A stretch of 64,000 nucleotides of DNA. It comes from Bacteroidales bacterium (GTDB taxonomy: Bacteria; Bacteroidota; Bacteroidia; Bacteroidales; VadinHA17). Shown piece after piece: positions 42,382 through 52,414 of the stretch (the stretch's first letter is position 1; every line of letters begins with the position of its first letter). The notes under the pieces are model-generated. The model was not told the origin of the DNA and made no database searches. It was given only the letters and a program-made list of their open reading frames with translations. Location: assembly GCA_003141895.1 (NCBI GenBank), contig PLNT01000014.1, forward strand, positions 1 to 64,000, in the 5' to 3' direction. The position numbers were made by a program, and so were the translations under genes.

Positions 42382-44055
42382 ATGGCAAAAAAATATGTAA
42401 TAGGGATTGATTATGGCACCGACTCCGTCCGTTCCGTAGTTGTTGACACCTGCAATGGGAAATTTGCCGGATCTTCTGTTTTTGAATATCCACGCTGGAA
42501 AAAAGGTCTTTATTGTGACCCTTCGATAAATCAGTTTCGTCAGCATCCTCTTGATTATATTGAAGGACTTGAAGAGTCTGTCAGGGGGGCCCTGACCGGA
42601 CTAACACATGATATTATAAAGAACATTGTCGGTATTACAGTTGATACTACCGGGTCAACCCCTGTAGCAGTAGATAAAGCCGGTACCCCTCTGTCTTTGA
42701 AACCCGGATATGAAAGCAATCCTGATGCAATGTTTGTATTATGGAAAGACCATACAGCGGTCAAAGAGGCTGATGAAATAAATAAACTATCCAAAAACTG
42801 GGGAGGCACAGATTTTACCAAATATGAAGGTGGAATTTATTCATCTGAGTGGTTCTGGGCTAAAATACTTCATGTACTGCGTCACAGTAAGGAAGTAAGG
42901 AAAGAGGCTTATTCGTGGGTTGAGCATTGCGACTGGATACCAGGATTACTCACAGGTAAAACAAATCCATTGAAACTTAAACGAAGCCGTTGTGCGGCAG
43001 GACATAAGGCGATGTGGCATGAAGATTTCAATGGCCTGCCGGATGAAAAATTTCTGACAAAGCTCGATCCTCTGTTGTCGGGCCTCAGGGAACGGCTTTT
43101 CAGTAAAACATATACCTGCGATATTGAGGTTGGAAGTATTTCGACTGAATGGGCAAAGAGACTTGGTCTTCCATCTGAAGTAAAAATCGGAGTTGGCACT
43201 TTTGATGCGCACACCGGGGCAGTTGGCGGGGAGATCCAACCACATCATCTTGTGAAGGTTATGGGAACATCCACTTGTGATATGATTGTTGCTCCGATAT
43301 CAGAGTCAGAAAATAAGCTTGTAGCCGGAATTTGCGGTCAGGTTGACGGGTCGATTATTCCCGGAATGCTCGGTCTGGAAGCAGGACAATCGGCATTCGG
43401 GGATATTTACGCCTGGTTTGGAAAATTATTAATGTGGCCGGTAAATAATTTAATTTCGGAAATGAAATGGCTCGATGAAAAATCCAGGAAAAGGATCATG
43501 GAGGAGACTGCTGACCAGATGATTGCAGAACTAAGCAAACAAGCTGAATCTGTTCCTGTTGAAGAAACTTCTGTCATCGCTCTCGACTGGATGAATGGGA
43601 GACGCACTCCAGATGCAAACCAATCTCTTAAAGGAGCAATCACCGGACTATCACTGGGATCTGACACTCCAAGAATATTCAGGGCACTTGTTGAAGCAAC
43701 TGCTTTCGGATCAAAAATGATAAATGAGCGATTTATTTCTGAAGGTATCCGTATAGATGAAGTTATAGCAATTGGTGGGGTTGCAAAAAAGAATCCTTTT
43801 GTTATGCAGATAGTGGCGGATGTTCTTAATATGCCTATTAAAGTTGCATCATCAGAACAAACATGTGCACTTGGTTCAGCAATGGCCGCTTCAGTCGTTG
43901 CAGGAGTTTATAAGGATATACCGGAAGCTCAGAAAGCTATGGGAGGCGGGTTTGAAAAAGAGTATCATCCTGATCCTGAAAGAGCTAAAAAATATGAAAC
44001 ACTCTTCAGAAAATATAAGAACCTTGGTAATCTGATTGAAAAAGGAATGAACTAA
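42382..44055 (+). CDS. araB: Ribulokinase
   Basis: A 557-residue FGGY-family kinase of the AraB type, phosphorylating L-ribulose. The N-terminal loop is GIDYGTDSVRSVVVD; ribulokinase-specific parts are DTTGSTPVAVD, WKDHTAVKEADEIN, CAAGHKAMWHED and GVGTFDAHTGAVGG, with the C-terminal AIGGVAKKNPFVMQIVADVLN. The length matches AraB (about 550-570) rather than XylB (about 490). It is the last of the araA-araR-araD-araB set, separated from araD by a palindromic hairpin. The 128-bp gap after it holds CTTTG-rich repeat relics only. Confidence 0.96.
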   Translation: MAKKYVIGIDYGTDSVRSVVVDTCNGKFAGSSVFEYPRWKKGLYCDPSINQFRQHPLDYIEGLEESVRGALTGLTHDIIKNIVGITVDTTGSTPVAVDKAGTPLSLKPGYESNPDAMFVLWKDHTAVKEADEINKLSKNWGGTDFTKYEGGIYSSEWFWAKILHVLRHSKEVRKEAYSWVEHCDWIPGLLTGKTNPLKLKRSRCAAGHKAMWHEDFNGLPDEKFLTKLDPLLSGLRERLFSKTYTCDIEVGSISTEWAKRLGLPSEVKIGVGTFDAHTGAVGGEIQPHHLVKVMGTSTCDMIVAPISESENKLVAGICGQVDGSIIPGMLGLEAGQSAFGDIYAWFGKLLMWPVNNLISEMKWLDEKSRKRIMEETADQMIAELSKQAESVPVEETSVIALDWMNGRRTPDANQSLKGAITGLSLGSDTPRIFRALVEATAFGSKMINERFISEGIRIDEVIAIGGVAKKNPFVMQIVADVLNMPIKVASSEQTCALGSAMAASVVAGVYKDIPEAQKAMGGGFEKEYHPDPERAKKYETLFRKYKNLGNLIEKGMN

Positions 44056-44183
44056 TCTTATTATATAAATAATTGCCACCAAGACGCCAAGACTCCAAAT
44101 TGCAAGAAGCTAACTCTTGGTGAAACTTAGCATCTTCGTGCCTTTGTAGCAAAAATGAATGAGTAGAATTTTTTTTATTAATA

Positions 44184-45755
44184 TTGTTTCCTATGAAAAG
44201 TTCTTGTGTCTTTTTATCAATTTTATTTTCTCTGACAGCTTTTCAGGTAAATGCCCAGGAAAAAGACCAGGTTAACCAACTTGTAATTATTACAAATCAT
44301 CCGGGCCCGGTAATTAGCAAAGATATCTACGGGCATTTTTCGGAACACCTTGGAAATTGTATTTATGGAGGACTGTGGGTTGGAACAGACTCCAAAATTC
44401 CAAATACAAATGGTATCAGGAATGATGTTCTTTTTGCTCTGCGAGAGATTAAGGTACCAAACCTGCGCTGGCCCGGTGGATGCTTTGCTGATACCTATCA
44501 TTGGAAAGACGGTATAGGCCCTAAAGAAAAAAGAGCCTCTATAATAAATACAAACTGGGGAGGAGTTACTGAAGATAATTCGTTCGGGACACATGAATTT
44601 ATGAAACTGACTGAACTTCTGGGTTGTGACGCGTATATAAATGGAAATGTGGGTTCAGGTTCTGTAAGGGAAATGTCAGATTGGGTTGAATATCTTACTT
44701 CTGATGCTGTAAGTCCCATGACTAAACTCCGTAAAGAAAATGGACGTGATGAGCCGTGGAAAGTAAAATATTTTGCAATTGGTAATGAAAACTGGGGTTG
44801 CGGTGGAAATATGACCGCTGAATTTTATGCCAGCACTATGAAACAGTACTCAACCTTCCTTGGAGACTATTCAGGGAATCAGCTTTATCGTGTTGCCTGT
44901 GGTCCCTCGGATTACAATTTTGCATGGACAGAAACGTTGATGAAAGACGCCGGAACGCGCCAGATGTTTCAAGGCTTGTCGATTCATTATTATTCAGTCG
45001 TAGATGGATGGGATTTTAAAGGTTCAGCAACAAAATTCACCGAAAGAGAATGGTTTGAAACGATGCGGTTAAATCTGGAGATGGATAAAATAATCAAAGG
45101 ACATTCAGCTATAATGGATCGCTACGATCCTCAAAAATCAAAAGGACTGGTTGTTGATGAATGGGGCAACTGGTTCAATGTTGAACCGGGTACAAATCCG
45201 GGTTTTTTGTTTCAGCAGAACTCTATGCGCGACGCAATAACAGCAGCAATTCATCTTAATGTTTTCAACCAGCATGCCGACAGGGTTAAAGCTGCTAACC
45301 TTGCACAGATGGTCAATGTTCTTCAATCGGTTATTCTTACAAAGGATGATAAAATTGTCCTCACGCCAACTTATCATGTATTCAGAATGTTCCGGGTTCA
45401 TCAGGAAGCCCGACTTCTTAATCTTGATCTTAGATGTGAGGATTATGTTTTTGGCGACAAAAAGATCCCGGCTATTTCAGCTTCCGCATCCGTTGATAAA
45501 GATGGGAAAGTTCACATTTCTCTTGCTAATCTTAATCCGAACAAACAAATAACAGTAACCTGTCCATTAATAGGTGATTCATTTAAGAAGATTACAGGAG
45601 AAATACTTACTGCAGATGAAATGAATTCATATAACAGCTTTGAGAATCCCGAAAATGTAAAACCGGTTATCTTTAATAGATTTACTTTGAAGGATGGAAT
45701 TTTGAGAATAATTATGCCATCAAAATCAGTAGTTGTGCTGGAATTGACAAAATAA
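44184..45755 (+). CDS. GH51 alpha-L-arabinofuranosidase
   Basis: A 523-residue secreted enzyme with a signal peptide (about 1-24, ending QVNAQ). GH51 hallmarks are ISKDIYGHFSEHLGNCIYGGLW near the start, NLRWPGGCFADTYHW, the acid/base Glu in FAIGNENWGCGG and the nucleophile Glu in VVDEWGNW, followed by the C-terminal beta-sandwich (VHISLANLNPNKQI). It removes alpha-L-arabinofuranose from arabinoxylan or arabinan. It follows araB, so its product feeds directly into the ara enzymes. Secreted forms act in the periplasm of Bacteroidetes. Confidence 0.94.
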   Translation: MFPMKSSCVFLSILFSLTAFQVNAQEKDQVNQLVIITNHPGPVISKDIYGHFSEHLGNCIYGGLWVGTDSKIPNTNGIRNDVLFALREIKVPNLRWPGGCFADTYHWKDGIGPKEKRASIINTNWGGVTEDNSFGTHEFMKLTELLGCDAYINGNVGSGSVREMSDWVEYLTSDAVSPMTKLRKENGRDEPWKVKYFAIGNENWGCGGNMTAEFYASTMKQYSTFLGDYSGNQLYRVACGPSDYNFAWTETLMKDAGTRQMFQGLSIHYYSVVDGWDFKGSATKFTEREWFETMRLNLEMDKIIKGHSAIMDRYDPQKSKGLVVDEWGNWFNVEPGTNPGFLFQQNSMRDAITAAIHLNVFNQHADRVKAANLAQMVNVLQSVILTKDDKIVLTPTYHVFRMFRVHQEARLLNLDLRCEDYVFGDKKIPAISASASVDKDGKVHISLANLNPNKQITVTCPLIGDSFKKITGEILTADEMNSYNSFENPENVKPVIFNRFTLKDGILRIIMPSKSVVVLELTK

Positions 45756-45800
45756 TTATGAAATTAACCACTAAAATCACACAAAATTTTGGCCCCCCTG

Positions 45801-45899
45801 CCCCCCTAAAGGGGGGTAAATTCTCAGTCAACAGTAAATTCATTAAGCACACCGAATTTGTCCCCCTTCAGTGGGACAGCTGCGTAGCGGCAGGGGGAC
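45801..45899. repeat. Palindromic repeats between GH51 and DUF1680 genes
   Basis: CCCCCC-TAAA-GGGGGG (45801-45816) is a perfect hairpin. At 45860-45899 GTCCCCCTTCAG... and its imperfect complement ...CAGGGGGAC enclose a small inner hairpin GCTGCGTAGCGGC-like. Both are members of the CCCC/GGGG gene-end repeats. Confidence 0.75.
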
Positions 45900-45920
45900 C
45901 TGGATGTTAGAAATTATTGT

Positions 45921-47939
45921 ATGAAAAAATCATTAAATGTTGTATTAATAATTCTGGTATGCATTTTGTTATTTTTCGGATGCAATAAGAAATCATCTCA
46001 AAGTGCAGACTATCCTATTCAACCTGTTCCGTTTACAGCTGTAAAGCTAACTGACAGCTTCTGGGCTCCAAAAATAAAGAAGAATGCCACTGTAACAATT
46101 CCAATCGCGTTTGGTTATTGTGAGTCTACCGGAAGGGTGAGAAATTTTGAAATAGCCGCCGGCCGTGATACAGGAAAATTTCAGACAATTTATCCCTTTG
46201 ATGATTCAGATGTTTACAAAATAATAGAAGGTGCAAGTTATTCGCTACAATCATTTCCTGACCCAAAGCTTGAAACTTATCTTGATACTATTATCGCAAA
46301 AATCGGAGCGGCACAGGAGCCAGATGGTTACCTTTATACAAACAGGACAATAGCTGAAAAGCATGGTGGTGCAGGTCTGCACGAATGGGCAAGCAAGAAC
46401 CGGTGGGAAATGGATTCTGTTTTGAGCCATGAACTCTATAATCTTGGACATCTGTATGAGGCAGCAGTTGCCCATTATCAGGCCACCGGGAAAAGGACTC
46501 TGCTTAACATTGCATTAAAATCGGCCGATCTGGTAAATAAAGATTTTGGAATGGACAGGATTAAAGTTTATCCGGGTCACCAGGTGATTGAAATGGGACT
46601 GGTGAAGCTATACAGGGTCACAGGCGAAAAGAAGTATCTGAACCTTGCGAGGTTTTTTCTGGATGTTCGTGGTCCGGGGGGCAGGGTATATAACCAGGCA
46701 AATCTGAAACCGGTCGATCAGACTATAGCTGAAGGGCATTCGGTCAGAGCCACTTACATGTACTCAGGAATGGCGGATATAGCGGCCATTGAAAATAATT
46801 CTGCATATCTCAATGCAATAACCAGAATTTGGGAAGACCTTATTTATGGAAAGATGTATCTGACAGGTGGAATCGGAGCTTCCGGGAGGAATGAAGGATT
46901 TGCAGACCCCTTTCAATTGCCTAATATGTCAGCATATTGTGAGACATGTGCCTCAATCGGAGATATTTTTTTCAACCAGAGGCTTTTCCTGCTTCACGGC
47001 CAATCAAAATATATCGATGTTCTTGAAAAAACTTTATATAATTCAATGCTATCGGGTGTTTCTTTATCAGCCGACAGATTTTTCTACCCTAACCCTCTTG
47101 AGTCAAATGGTCAGCACCAAAGGCAAGCCTGGTTTGGCTGTGCCTGCTGTCCTTCAAATGTTGCAAGATTTGTTCCTGCCATACCCGGATATATTTACGC
47201 TGTAACGGATAATGATCTTTATATCAATTTATTTATTTCGAATGAGGCAAATGTCAGTCTCGGGAAAAAGAAAGTCAATATAGTTCAAAAAGAGAATTTC
47301 CCATGGGATGGTAAGGTAGAAATTACTGTTAATCCGGAATCATCGGGGGAATTCAATATGAAAATTAGGATCCCGGGGTGGGCTCAAAATGAAGCTTTAC
47401 CAGGAGGACTATACAAATTTACTGATCATGATTCAGAACAGGTGATACTCTCAGTTAACGGAACAGAATGCCAGCTTAATCTTATTGATGGATATACGGT
47501 AATTTCAAGGAAATGGAAATCAGGAGATAGAGTTGAAATAAATTTTCCTATGCCGGTGCGTAAAGTTATGGCGGATGAAAGAGTGAAAGAAGACAGGGGA
47601 AAACTGGCATTTCAGAGAGGACCGGTTATCTATTGTGCTGAATGGCCGGAAAATAATACGGGTAACGTTCTGGATCTGGTTATAAAGAAGGATGCCCTTT
47701 TCACAACAGAATTTGAATCTTCGCTCCTTGAAGGAACCCAGGTAATTAAAACAACTGGTAATCGGACTAAAAAGAATCCGGACGGCACAGTGATAATGCT
47801 CGCCGAAGAGCCTGTTGAACTGATTCCCTATGCTCTATGGAATAATCGCGGACCGGGTCAGATGATTGTTTGGATTCCTTCTTCAACCGCTTCGTCTCAT
47901 CCTTTACCTGCACAGGCCAATGACCTTTCAGAACATTAA
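45921..47939 (+). CDS. GH127 beta-L-arabinofuranosidase-like lipoprotein (DUF1680)
   Basis: A 672-residue lipoprotein: the signal ends in LLFFGC with the lipobox Cys near 21. The start FTAVKLTDSFWAPKIKKN and RNFEIAAGRDTGKFQTIYPFDDSDVYK matches the HypBA1-type GH127 layout. Zinc/catalytic residues are in SAYCETCASIGDIFF (Glu and Cys) and GCACCPSN (Cys-Cys). C-terminal sandwich domains include RIPGWAQNEAL and FQRGPVIYCAEW. It would release beta-L-arabinofuranose in the periplasm, complementary to the GH51 enzyme upstream. Its closest branch is GH127 proper, while the copy at 26435 is more distant. Confidence 0.9.
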   Translation: MKKSLNVVLIILVCILLFFGCNKKSSQSADYPIQPVPFTAVKLTDSFWAPKIKKNATVTIPIAFGYCESTGRVRNFEIAAGRDTGKFQTIYPFDDSDVYKIIEGASYSLQSFPDPKLETYLDTIIAKIGAAQEPDGYLYTNRTIAEKHGGAGLHEWASKNRWEMDSVLSHELYNLGHLYEAAVAHYQATGKRTLLNIALKSADLVNKDFGMDRIKVYPGHQVIEMGLVKLYRVTGEKKYLNLARFFLDVRGPGGRVYNQANLKPVDQTIAEGHSVRATYMYSGMADIAAIENNSAYLNAITRIWEDLIYGKMYLTGGIGASGRNEGFADPFQLPNMSAYCETCASIGDIFFNQRLFLLHGQSKYIDVLEKTLYNSMLSGVSLSADRFFYPNPLESNGQHQRQAWFGCACCPSNVARFVPAIPGYIYAVTDNDLYINLFISNEANVSLGKKKVNIVQKENFPWDGKVEITVNPESSGEFNMKIRIPGWAQNEALPGGLYKFTDHDSEQVILSVNGTECQLNLIDGYTVISRKWKSGDRVEINFPMPVRKVMADERVKEDRGKLAFQRGPVIYCAEWPENNTGNVLDLVIKKDALFTTEFESSLLEGTQVIKTTGNRTKKNPDGTVIMLAEEPVELIPYALWNNRGPGQMIVWIPSSTASSHPLPAQANDLSEH

Positions 47940-47981
47940 TGTAATTTTGATAATTTGGGAATAGATACTATTTGAACTAAA

Positions 47982-49556
47982 ATGAGAAAATATATAATAC
48001 TTATCCTGATTATACCTGTAATTTCCATAGTTTCCTGCAAATCATTCAGGAAAAACAACTCGTCCGACGAAAAAATAAGCGCTTATTATGTTGATGCGAA
48101 AAATGGAGCTGATAATAATCACGGGACAGTTGATAAACCTATCAAATCGATTAAGGAATTAAATCTCCGTCTTAAGAAAAAGATTGCAGATATATATTTT
48201 GTTGGAGGACAAATATTTGACGGTACACTTGAATTGACAGGCATCAAGGGACCCGATACCCACCCTTTCAAAATAAGTTCATTAGGTGAGGTAAGAGCAG
48301 TTATTAATGGAGGTAATGCGGAGGCCATTTTAATTAAGAAATGTCAGAATATCTGGATTTCAGACATTGATATCAAAGGAAACGGAAGAAAGACCGGTAA
48401 TAAAACCAATGGTTTATCAATTTCTCACTCAAGTAAGTGTATGGTTGAAAACTTAAAAGCTGAAGGTTTTCAGAAATCGGGTATAGATCTTTATAACTGT
48501 AGCGTCGTTGTAGTAAAGAACGCTGTTACGGCTGACAACGGTTTCAGCGGAATAAATGTTATGGGTTCAACAAGGTATCTTTCCGGAAAAATTCGAATTC
48601 AGGATTGTAAAGCTGAAAATAACCCCGGAGATCCTACTAATCTCGATAATCACAGCGGCAATGGTATACTGGTAGGAGTCTCAGATGGCGTGACAATTGA
48701 TCACTGCTGTGCCACAAATAACGGATGGGATATGCCGCGGCAAGGTAACGGTCCGGTCGGTATATGGGCATGGGAAAGCGATCATGTAACAATTCAATAT
48801 TGCATAAGTTACCGAAATAAAACGGCAAAAAATGCAAAGGACGGAGGGGGTTTTGACCTGGATGGCGGCGTGACCAATTCGCTGATCCAGTATTGTTTAT
48901 CGTACGAGAATCAGGGTGCAGGTTATGGCTTGTTTCAATACGCAGGCGCATCGCCATGGTCAAATAATGTAGTCCGGTATTGTGTAAGTATTAACGACGG
49001 ACAGACAACTGAAGGTTCGGGAAGTTTCTTTATCTGGAATGGATCAAATGACCTGACACAACTTACTAATTGTTTGATATACAATAATGTAGTATATAAT
49101 TCAAAAGCACCCATAATAAGTTTTGAAAATTCTTCGGCACATAAGAACTTTGTATTCTGCAATAATATTTTCCTTTCCTCCGAACAACCGGTTGCCGGAA
49201 CAAATTCAGGAAACACATTTCAGGGTAATGATTGGTGGAGTGATAAGAGTAAAAAAATTATGACTTACGGTAATCTGAATGACTGGGCAAAAGCAACAGG
49301 ACAGGAAATGATGAAAGGTCATCTGGTAGGGATGCAAGTAGATCCTGAACTAAGAGGCCCTTTCCTGACCGATATTACAGATCCATATCAGCTGGATAAG
49401 CTTTCTGGCTATACATTAAAGCCTGATTCACCATTAAAGAATAAAGGCTTGGATCTAACGACATACTTTCATGTTATTCAACCGATCAGAGATTTTTATG
49501 GAAATCCTGTACCCCTTGGCAATGGCAATGAACCAGGAATCTATGAAATGAAATGA
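47982..49556 (+). CDS. Right-handed parallel beta-helix lipoprotein, putative polysaccharide-active
   Basis: A 524-residue lipoprotein (ISIVSCKS lipobox near residue 20). YYVDAKNGADNNHGTVDKPIKSI is the usual entry to a beta-helix; repeats of PbH1 type follow (IWISDIDIKGNG, GISIHSSK-like LSISHSSKCMVENL, VTIDHCCATNNGWD, VTIQYCISYRN, SLIQYCLSYEN, NVVRYCVSIND). The C-terminal part has PDSPLKNKGLDL and a short DFYGNPVP end common in such proteins. Pectate lyases and several GH families use this fold; no catalytic set is recognisable by eye. It sits among arabinan/xylan genes, so a hemicellulose or pectin side-chain substrate is likely but unproven. Confidence 0.75.
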   Translation: MRKYIILILIIPVISIVSCKSFRKNNSSDEKISAYYVDAKNGADNNHGTVDKPIKSIKELNLRLKKKIADIYFVGGQIFDGTLELTGIKGPDTHPFKISSLGEVRAVINGGNAEAILIKKCQNIWISDIDIKGNGRKTGNKTNGLSISHSSKCMVENLKAEGFQKSGIDLYNCSVVVVKNAVTADNGFSGINVMGSTRYLSGKIRIQDCKAENNPGDPTNLDNHSGNGILVGVSDGVTIDHCCATNNGWDMPRQGNGPVGIWAWESDHVTIQYCISYRNKTAKNAKDGGGFDLDGGVTNSLIQYCLSYENQGAGYGLFQYAGASPWSNNVVRYCVSINDGQTTEGSGSFFIWNGSNDLTQLTNCLIYNNVVYNSKAPIISFENSSAHKNFVFCNNIFLSSEQPVAGTNSGNTFQGNDWWSDKSKKIMTYGNLNDWAKATGQEMMKGHLVGMQVDPELRGPFLTDITDPYQLDKLSGYTLKPDSPLKNKGLDLTTYFHVIQPIRDFYGNPVPLGNGNEPGIYEMK

Positions 49557-49590
49557 CACCTCGTAAATCACCTTGGTGACACCCCCTAAA

Positions 49591-49606
49591 TCCCCCCAAG
49601 GGGGGA
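49591..49606. repeat. TCCCCCC-AA-GGGGGGA hairpin
   Basis: A perfect 7-bp stem in the 70-bp gap between the beta-helix gene and the GH130 gene, same family as the other gene-end repeats. Confidence 0.75.
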
Positions 49607-49660
49607 CTTAATCTGCTAAACCAGTGTATGTTTTACAAAAAATTGAAAAAAAAAGATCTT

Positions 49661-50839
49661 ATGAAAACCGATTTTGAAACCAGATTAGATATCCTGAAGA
49701 AGGAGCACCAGAATTTATTGAAAAGAAAAAACGAAAGAATTGAACCGGGGAATGGCATTTTTTACCGTTATAAATATCCTGTACTAACCAGGGATCATGC
49801 TCCTTTGTACTGGAAATACGATCTTGATCAGAAAACTAATCCTCATCTTATGGAACGCTTCGGGATACACGCAGCGTTTAATGCCGGGGCAATGAAGTAT
49901 AACGGGAAATATATTCTCGCCGTCCGTGTTGAGGGAAATGACAGGAAATCTTTTTTTGCCATTGCTGAAAGCCCGAGCGGGATTGATAATTTTAAATTCT
50001 GGGATTATCCTGTAACAATGCCGGAAATAGAAATTCCAGATACAAATGTCTATGATATGCGTCTGACGAGGCATGAAGACGGTTGGATTTACGGGATATT
50101 CTGCTCCGAAAGGAAAGATCCTTCCGCACCGGCAGGAGATCTTTCATCGGCTGTCGCAGCTGCCGGAATAGCCCGAACGCATGATCTCAAAACATGGGAA
50201 AGACTTTCCGACCTCAAAACCCGGAGTCAGCAGAGAAATGTCGTACTCCATCCGGAGTTTGTTAACGGCAAGTACGCATTATATACCCGTCCTCAGGACG
50301 GTTTTATAGACGCTGGTTCAGGAGGGGGAATAGGATGGGCTTTAATAGACGATATTACAAATGCTGAGATAAAAGAAGAAAAAATCATTAACTTACGTTA
50401 CTATCATACGATTAAAGAACAGAAAAACGGAGAGGGTCCGCATCCTGTTAAGACTCCTCAGGGGTGGCTTCATCTTGCCCACGGAGTGAGAGGTTGTGCT
50501 GCCGGATTAAGATATGTTTTATATCTATATATGACTGATTTAAAGGACCCTTCAAAACTTATAGCTGAACCTGCAGGATTTTTTATGGCTCCTGAAGGGG
50601 AGGAAAGAACAGGAGATGTTTCTAATGTCTTATTTACGAATGGATGGATTATAGATGACGATGGAACGGTTTATATATATTATGCTTCATCAGATACGAG
50701 AATGCACGTGGCGGTTTCGACTACAGCCAAACTTGTTGATTATTGTTTGAATACTTCTCCTGATGGTTTAAGATCAGCAGCATCGGTTGAAACATTGAAA
50801 AAGATTATTGATAAAAATCTCCAATTGAAAAAGAATTAA
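49661..50839 (+). CDS. GH130 mannosylglucose phosphorylase-like enzyme
   Basis: About 392 residues from ATG 49661 ([16 protein letters not shown]), chosen because GH130 proteins start this way; the frame opens at 49628. The five-bladed propeller has [19 protein letters not shown], the general acid Asp in [34 protein letters not shown] with phosphate-binding Arg/His, and [19 protein letters not shown]. No signal peptide: it is cytoplasmic. The likely reaction is phosphorolysis of 4-O-beta-mannosyl-glucose to mannose 1-phosphate and glucose. The GPH symporter and cellobiose 2-epimerase genes that follow complete this known mannan pathway. Confidence 0.9.
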   Translation: MKTDFETRLDILKKEHQNLLKRKNERIEPGNGIFYRYKYPVLTRDHAPLYWKYDLDQKTNPHLMERFGIHAAFNAGAMKYNGKYILAVRVEGNDRKSFFAIAESPSGIDNFKFWDYPVTMPEIEIPDTNVYDMRLTRHEDGWIYGIFCSERKDPSAPAGDLSSAVAAAGIARTHDLKTWERLSDLKTRSQQRNVVLHPEFVNGKYALYTRPQDGFIDAGSGGGIGWALIDDITNAEIKEEKIINLRYYHTIKEQKNGEGPHPVKTPQGWLHLAHGVRGCAAGLRYVLYLYMTDLKDPSKLIAEPAGFFMAPEGEERTGDVSNVLFTNGWIIDDDGTVYIYYASSDTRMHVAVSTTAKLVDYCLNTSPDGLRSAASVETLKKIIDKNLQLKKN

Positions 50840-50869
50840 AATTTCTATAACCTATTTATAACTATTCCT

Positions 50870-52270
50870 ATGATTTCACAAAAGCTGAAACTTAAAGAAA
50901 AGATCGGATATGGGTTTGGTGATGCTGCCAGTTCTATGTTCTGGAAACTATTTTCAATGTACCTGATGTTCTTTTACACGGATGTTTTCGGAATTTCTGC
51001 CACGCTGGTCGGAACAATGTTCCTCGTCACAAGAATATGGGATGCAGCATTTGATCCTTTCGTTGGAATTCTGGGCGACCGTACCGAGACCAGGTGGGGT
51101 AAGTTCCGGCCATATCTGCTCTGGATCGCAATACCTTTTGGTATAATAGGAGTTCTGACATTCACTACACCTTCATTTTCACAATCGGGGAAAGTTATCT
51201 ATGCCTTTGTAACTTACTCACTCATGATGATGGTATATTCTTTGATAAATGTACCATACGCATCACTAATGGGGGTAATGACTGCAGATGGAAAAGAGCG
51301 GACAAGCCTTGCCACTTTCAGATTCATTTTTGCATTTGGAGGAAGTCTTCTCGTACTTGCCCTTGCCGAACCACTGGTTGACATTTTCAGCAAACTCGGA
51401 GGAACAGTAAACCTGCAGCAGGGATGGCAGTTTGCAGCTATTGTATTTGCAATCATTGCGATAACATTTTTTATGTTCACATTTTCATGGACCCGTGAAC
51501 GTATAAAACCAGTGACTGTAAAGACATCACTGAAAAAAGATCTGGGTGACCTTCTTCATAATTCTCCATGGTTCATTCTTCTGGGAGCAGGTATCGCTGC
51601 TATATTCTTTAATTCAATCCGCGACGGAGCCGCAATATATTATTTTAAATATTACATCCAGGGACAAAGTGCATTTTCAATTAAGGCTGTCAATCTGACT
51701 ATTACGCTTAGCAGTCTGTATTTTGTCCTTGGCCAGGCAGCCAACATCGTTGGAGTAATACTTGCTAAACCCGTTTCTGACAGGATCGGTAAAAAATATA
51801 CGTTCTTATATGCTATGCTTTTTGCTGCAATATTCAGTATTGGGTTTTACTGGCTCGACAGGAGCAGTATCAGCCTTATTTTTGTATTCCAGTTTCTAAT
51901 TAGCATGAGCGCAGGTATTATTTTCCCGTTAGTTTGGTCAATGTATGCCGATGCTGCAGACTACTCGGAATGGAAAACAGGCCGGAGAGCAACTGGTCTG
52001 GTATTCTCGGCATCATCAATGTCTCAGAAATTCGGATGGACCATTGGTGGGGCACTCGCTGGATGGCTCCTGGGATATTATGGCTTTAAAGCTAACGTGG
52101 TCCAGACAGCTGAAGCTCAAACCGGAATAAAAATGATGTTAAGTTTCTTCCCGGCAATTGGAACATTATTGGGGGCATTTTTCATGTTTATTTATCCTCT
52201 GAGTGAGAAGAAGATGATGACAATAAGTGCAGAGCTTGCGGTAAGAAGGGATGCGGCGAAAAAAGAATAG
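50870..52270 (+). CDS. GPH-family sugar/cation symporter
   Basis: A 466-residue inner-membrane transporter with 12 helices of the glycoside-pentoside-hexuronide family. The start KEKIGYGFGDAASSMFWKLF and the motif WDAAFDPFVGILGDRTETRWGKFRPYLLW are diagnostic, with ADAADYSEWKTGRRATGLVFS in the second half. Substrates are oligosaccharides or monosaccharides with sodium or proton. Placed between GH130 and cellobiose 2-epimerase genes, it probably imports beta-1,4-mannobiose or related mannan disaccharides. It starts 30 bp after GH130, so they share a transcript. Confidence 0.92.
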   Translation: MISQKLKLKEKIGYGFGDAASSMFWKLFSMYLMFFYTDVFGISATLVGTMFLVTRIWDAAFDPFVGILGDRTETRWGKFRPYLLWIAIPFGIIGVLTFTTPSFSQSGKVIYAFVTYSLMMMVYSLINVPYASLMGVMTADGKERTSLATFRFIFAFGGSLLVLALAEPLVDIFSKLGGTVNLQQGWQFAAIVFAIIAITFFMFTFSWTRERIKPVTVKTSLKKDLGDLLHNSPWFILLGAGIAAIFFNSIRDGAAIYYFKYYIQGQSAFSIKAVNLTITLSSLYFVLGQAANIVGVILAKPVSDRIGKKYTFLYAMLFAAIFSIGFYWLDRSSISLIFVFQFLISMSAGIIFPLVWSMYADAADYSEWKTGRRATGLVFSASSMSQKFGWTIGGALAGWLLGYYGFKANVVQTAEAQTGIKMMLSFFPAIGTLLGAFFMFIYPLSEKKMMTISAELAVRRDAAKKE

Positions 52271-52307
52271 CCCATTAATCAGACAAGAGGAATATGTCTT
52301 CATAGAA

Positions 52308-52385
52308 CCCCCTTCCCAACCTTCCCCCAAGGGGGAAGGGGCAGATACAATCATTTCCCCCTTGGGGGAAATAAGAAAGGGGGTA
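52308..52385. repeat. About 78-bp intergenic palindromic repeat, inverted copy of 21486-21561
   Basis: Read on the minus strand this is nearly the same sequence as 21486-21561: outer CCCCCTT/AAGGGGG ends, and inner hairpins CCTTCCCCC-AA-GGGGGAAGG and TTTCCCCC-TT-GGGGGAAA. It lies inside the mannan module between the symporter and epimerase genes. Confidence 0.85.
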
Positions 52386-52414
52386 AAAAACATTTGAATT
52401 AAATTGAATCAAAT

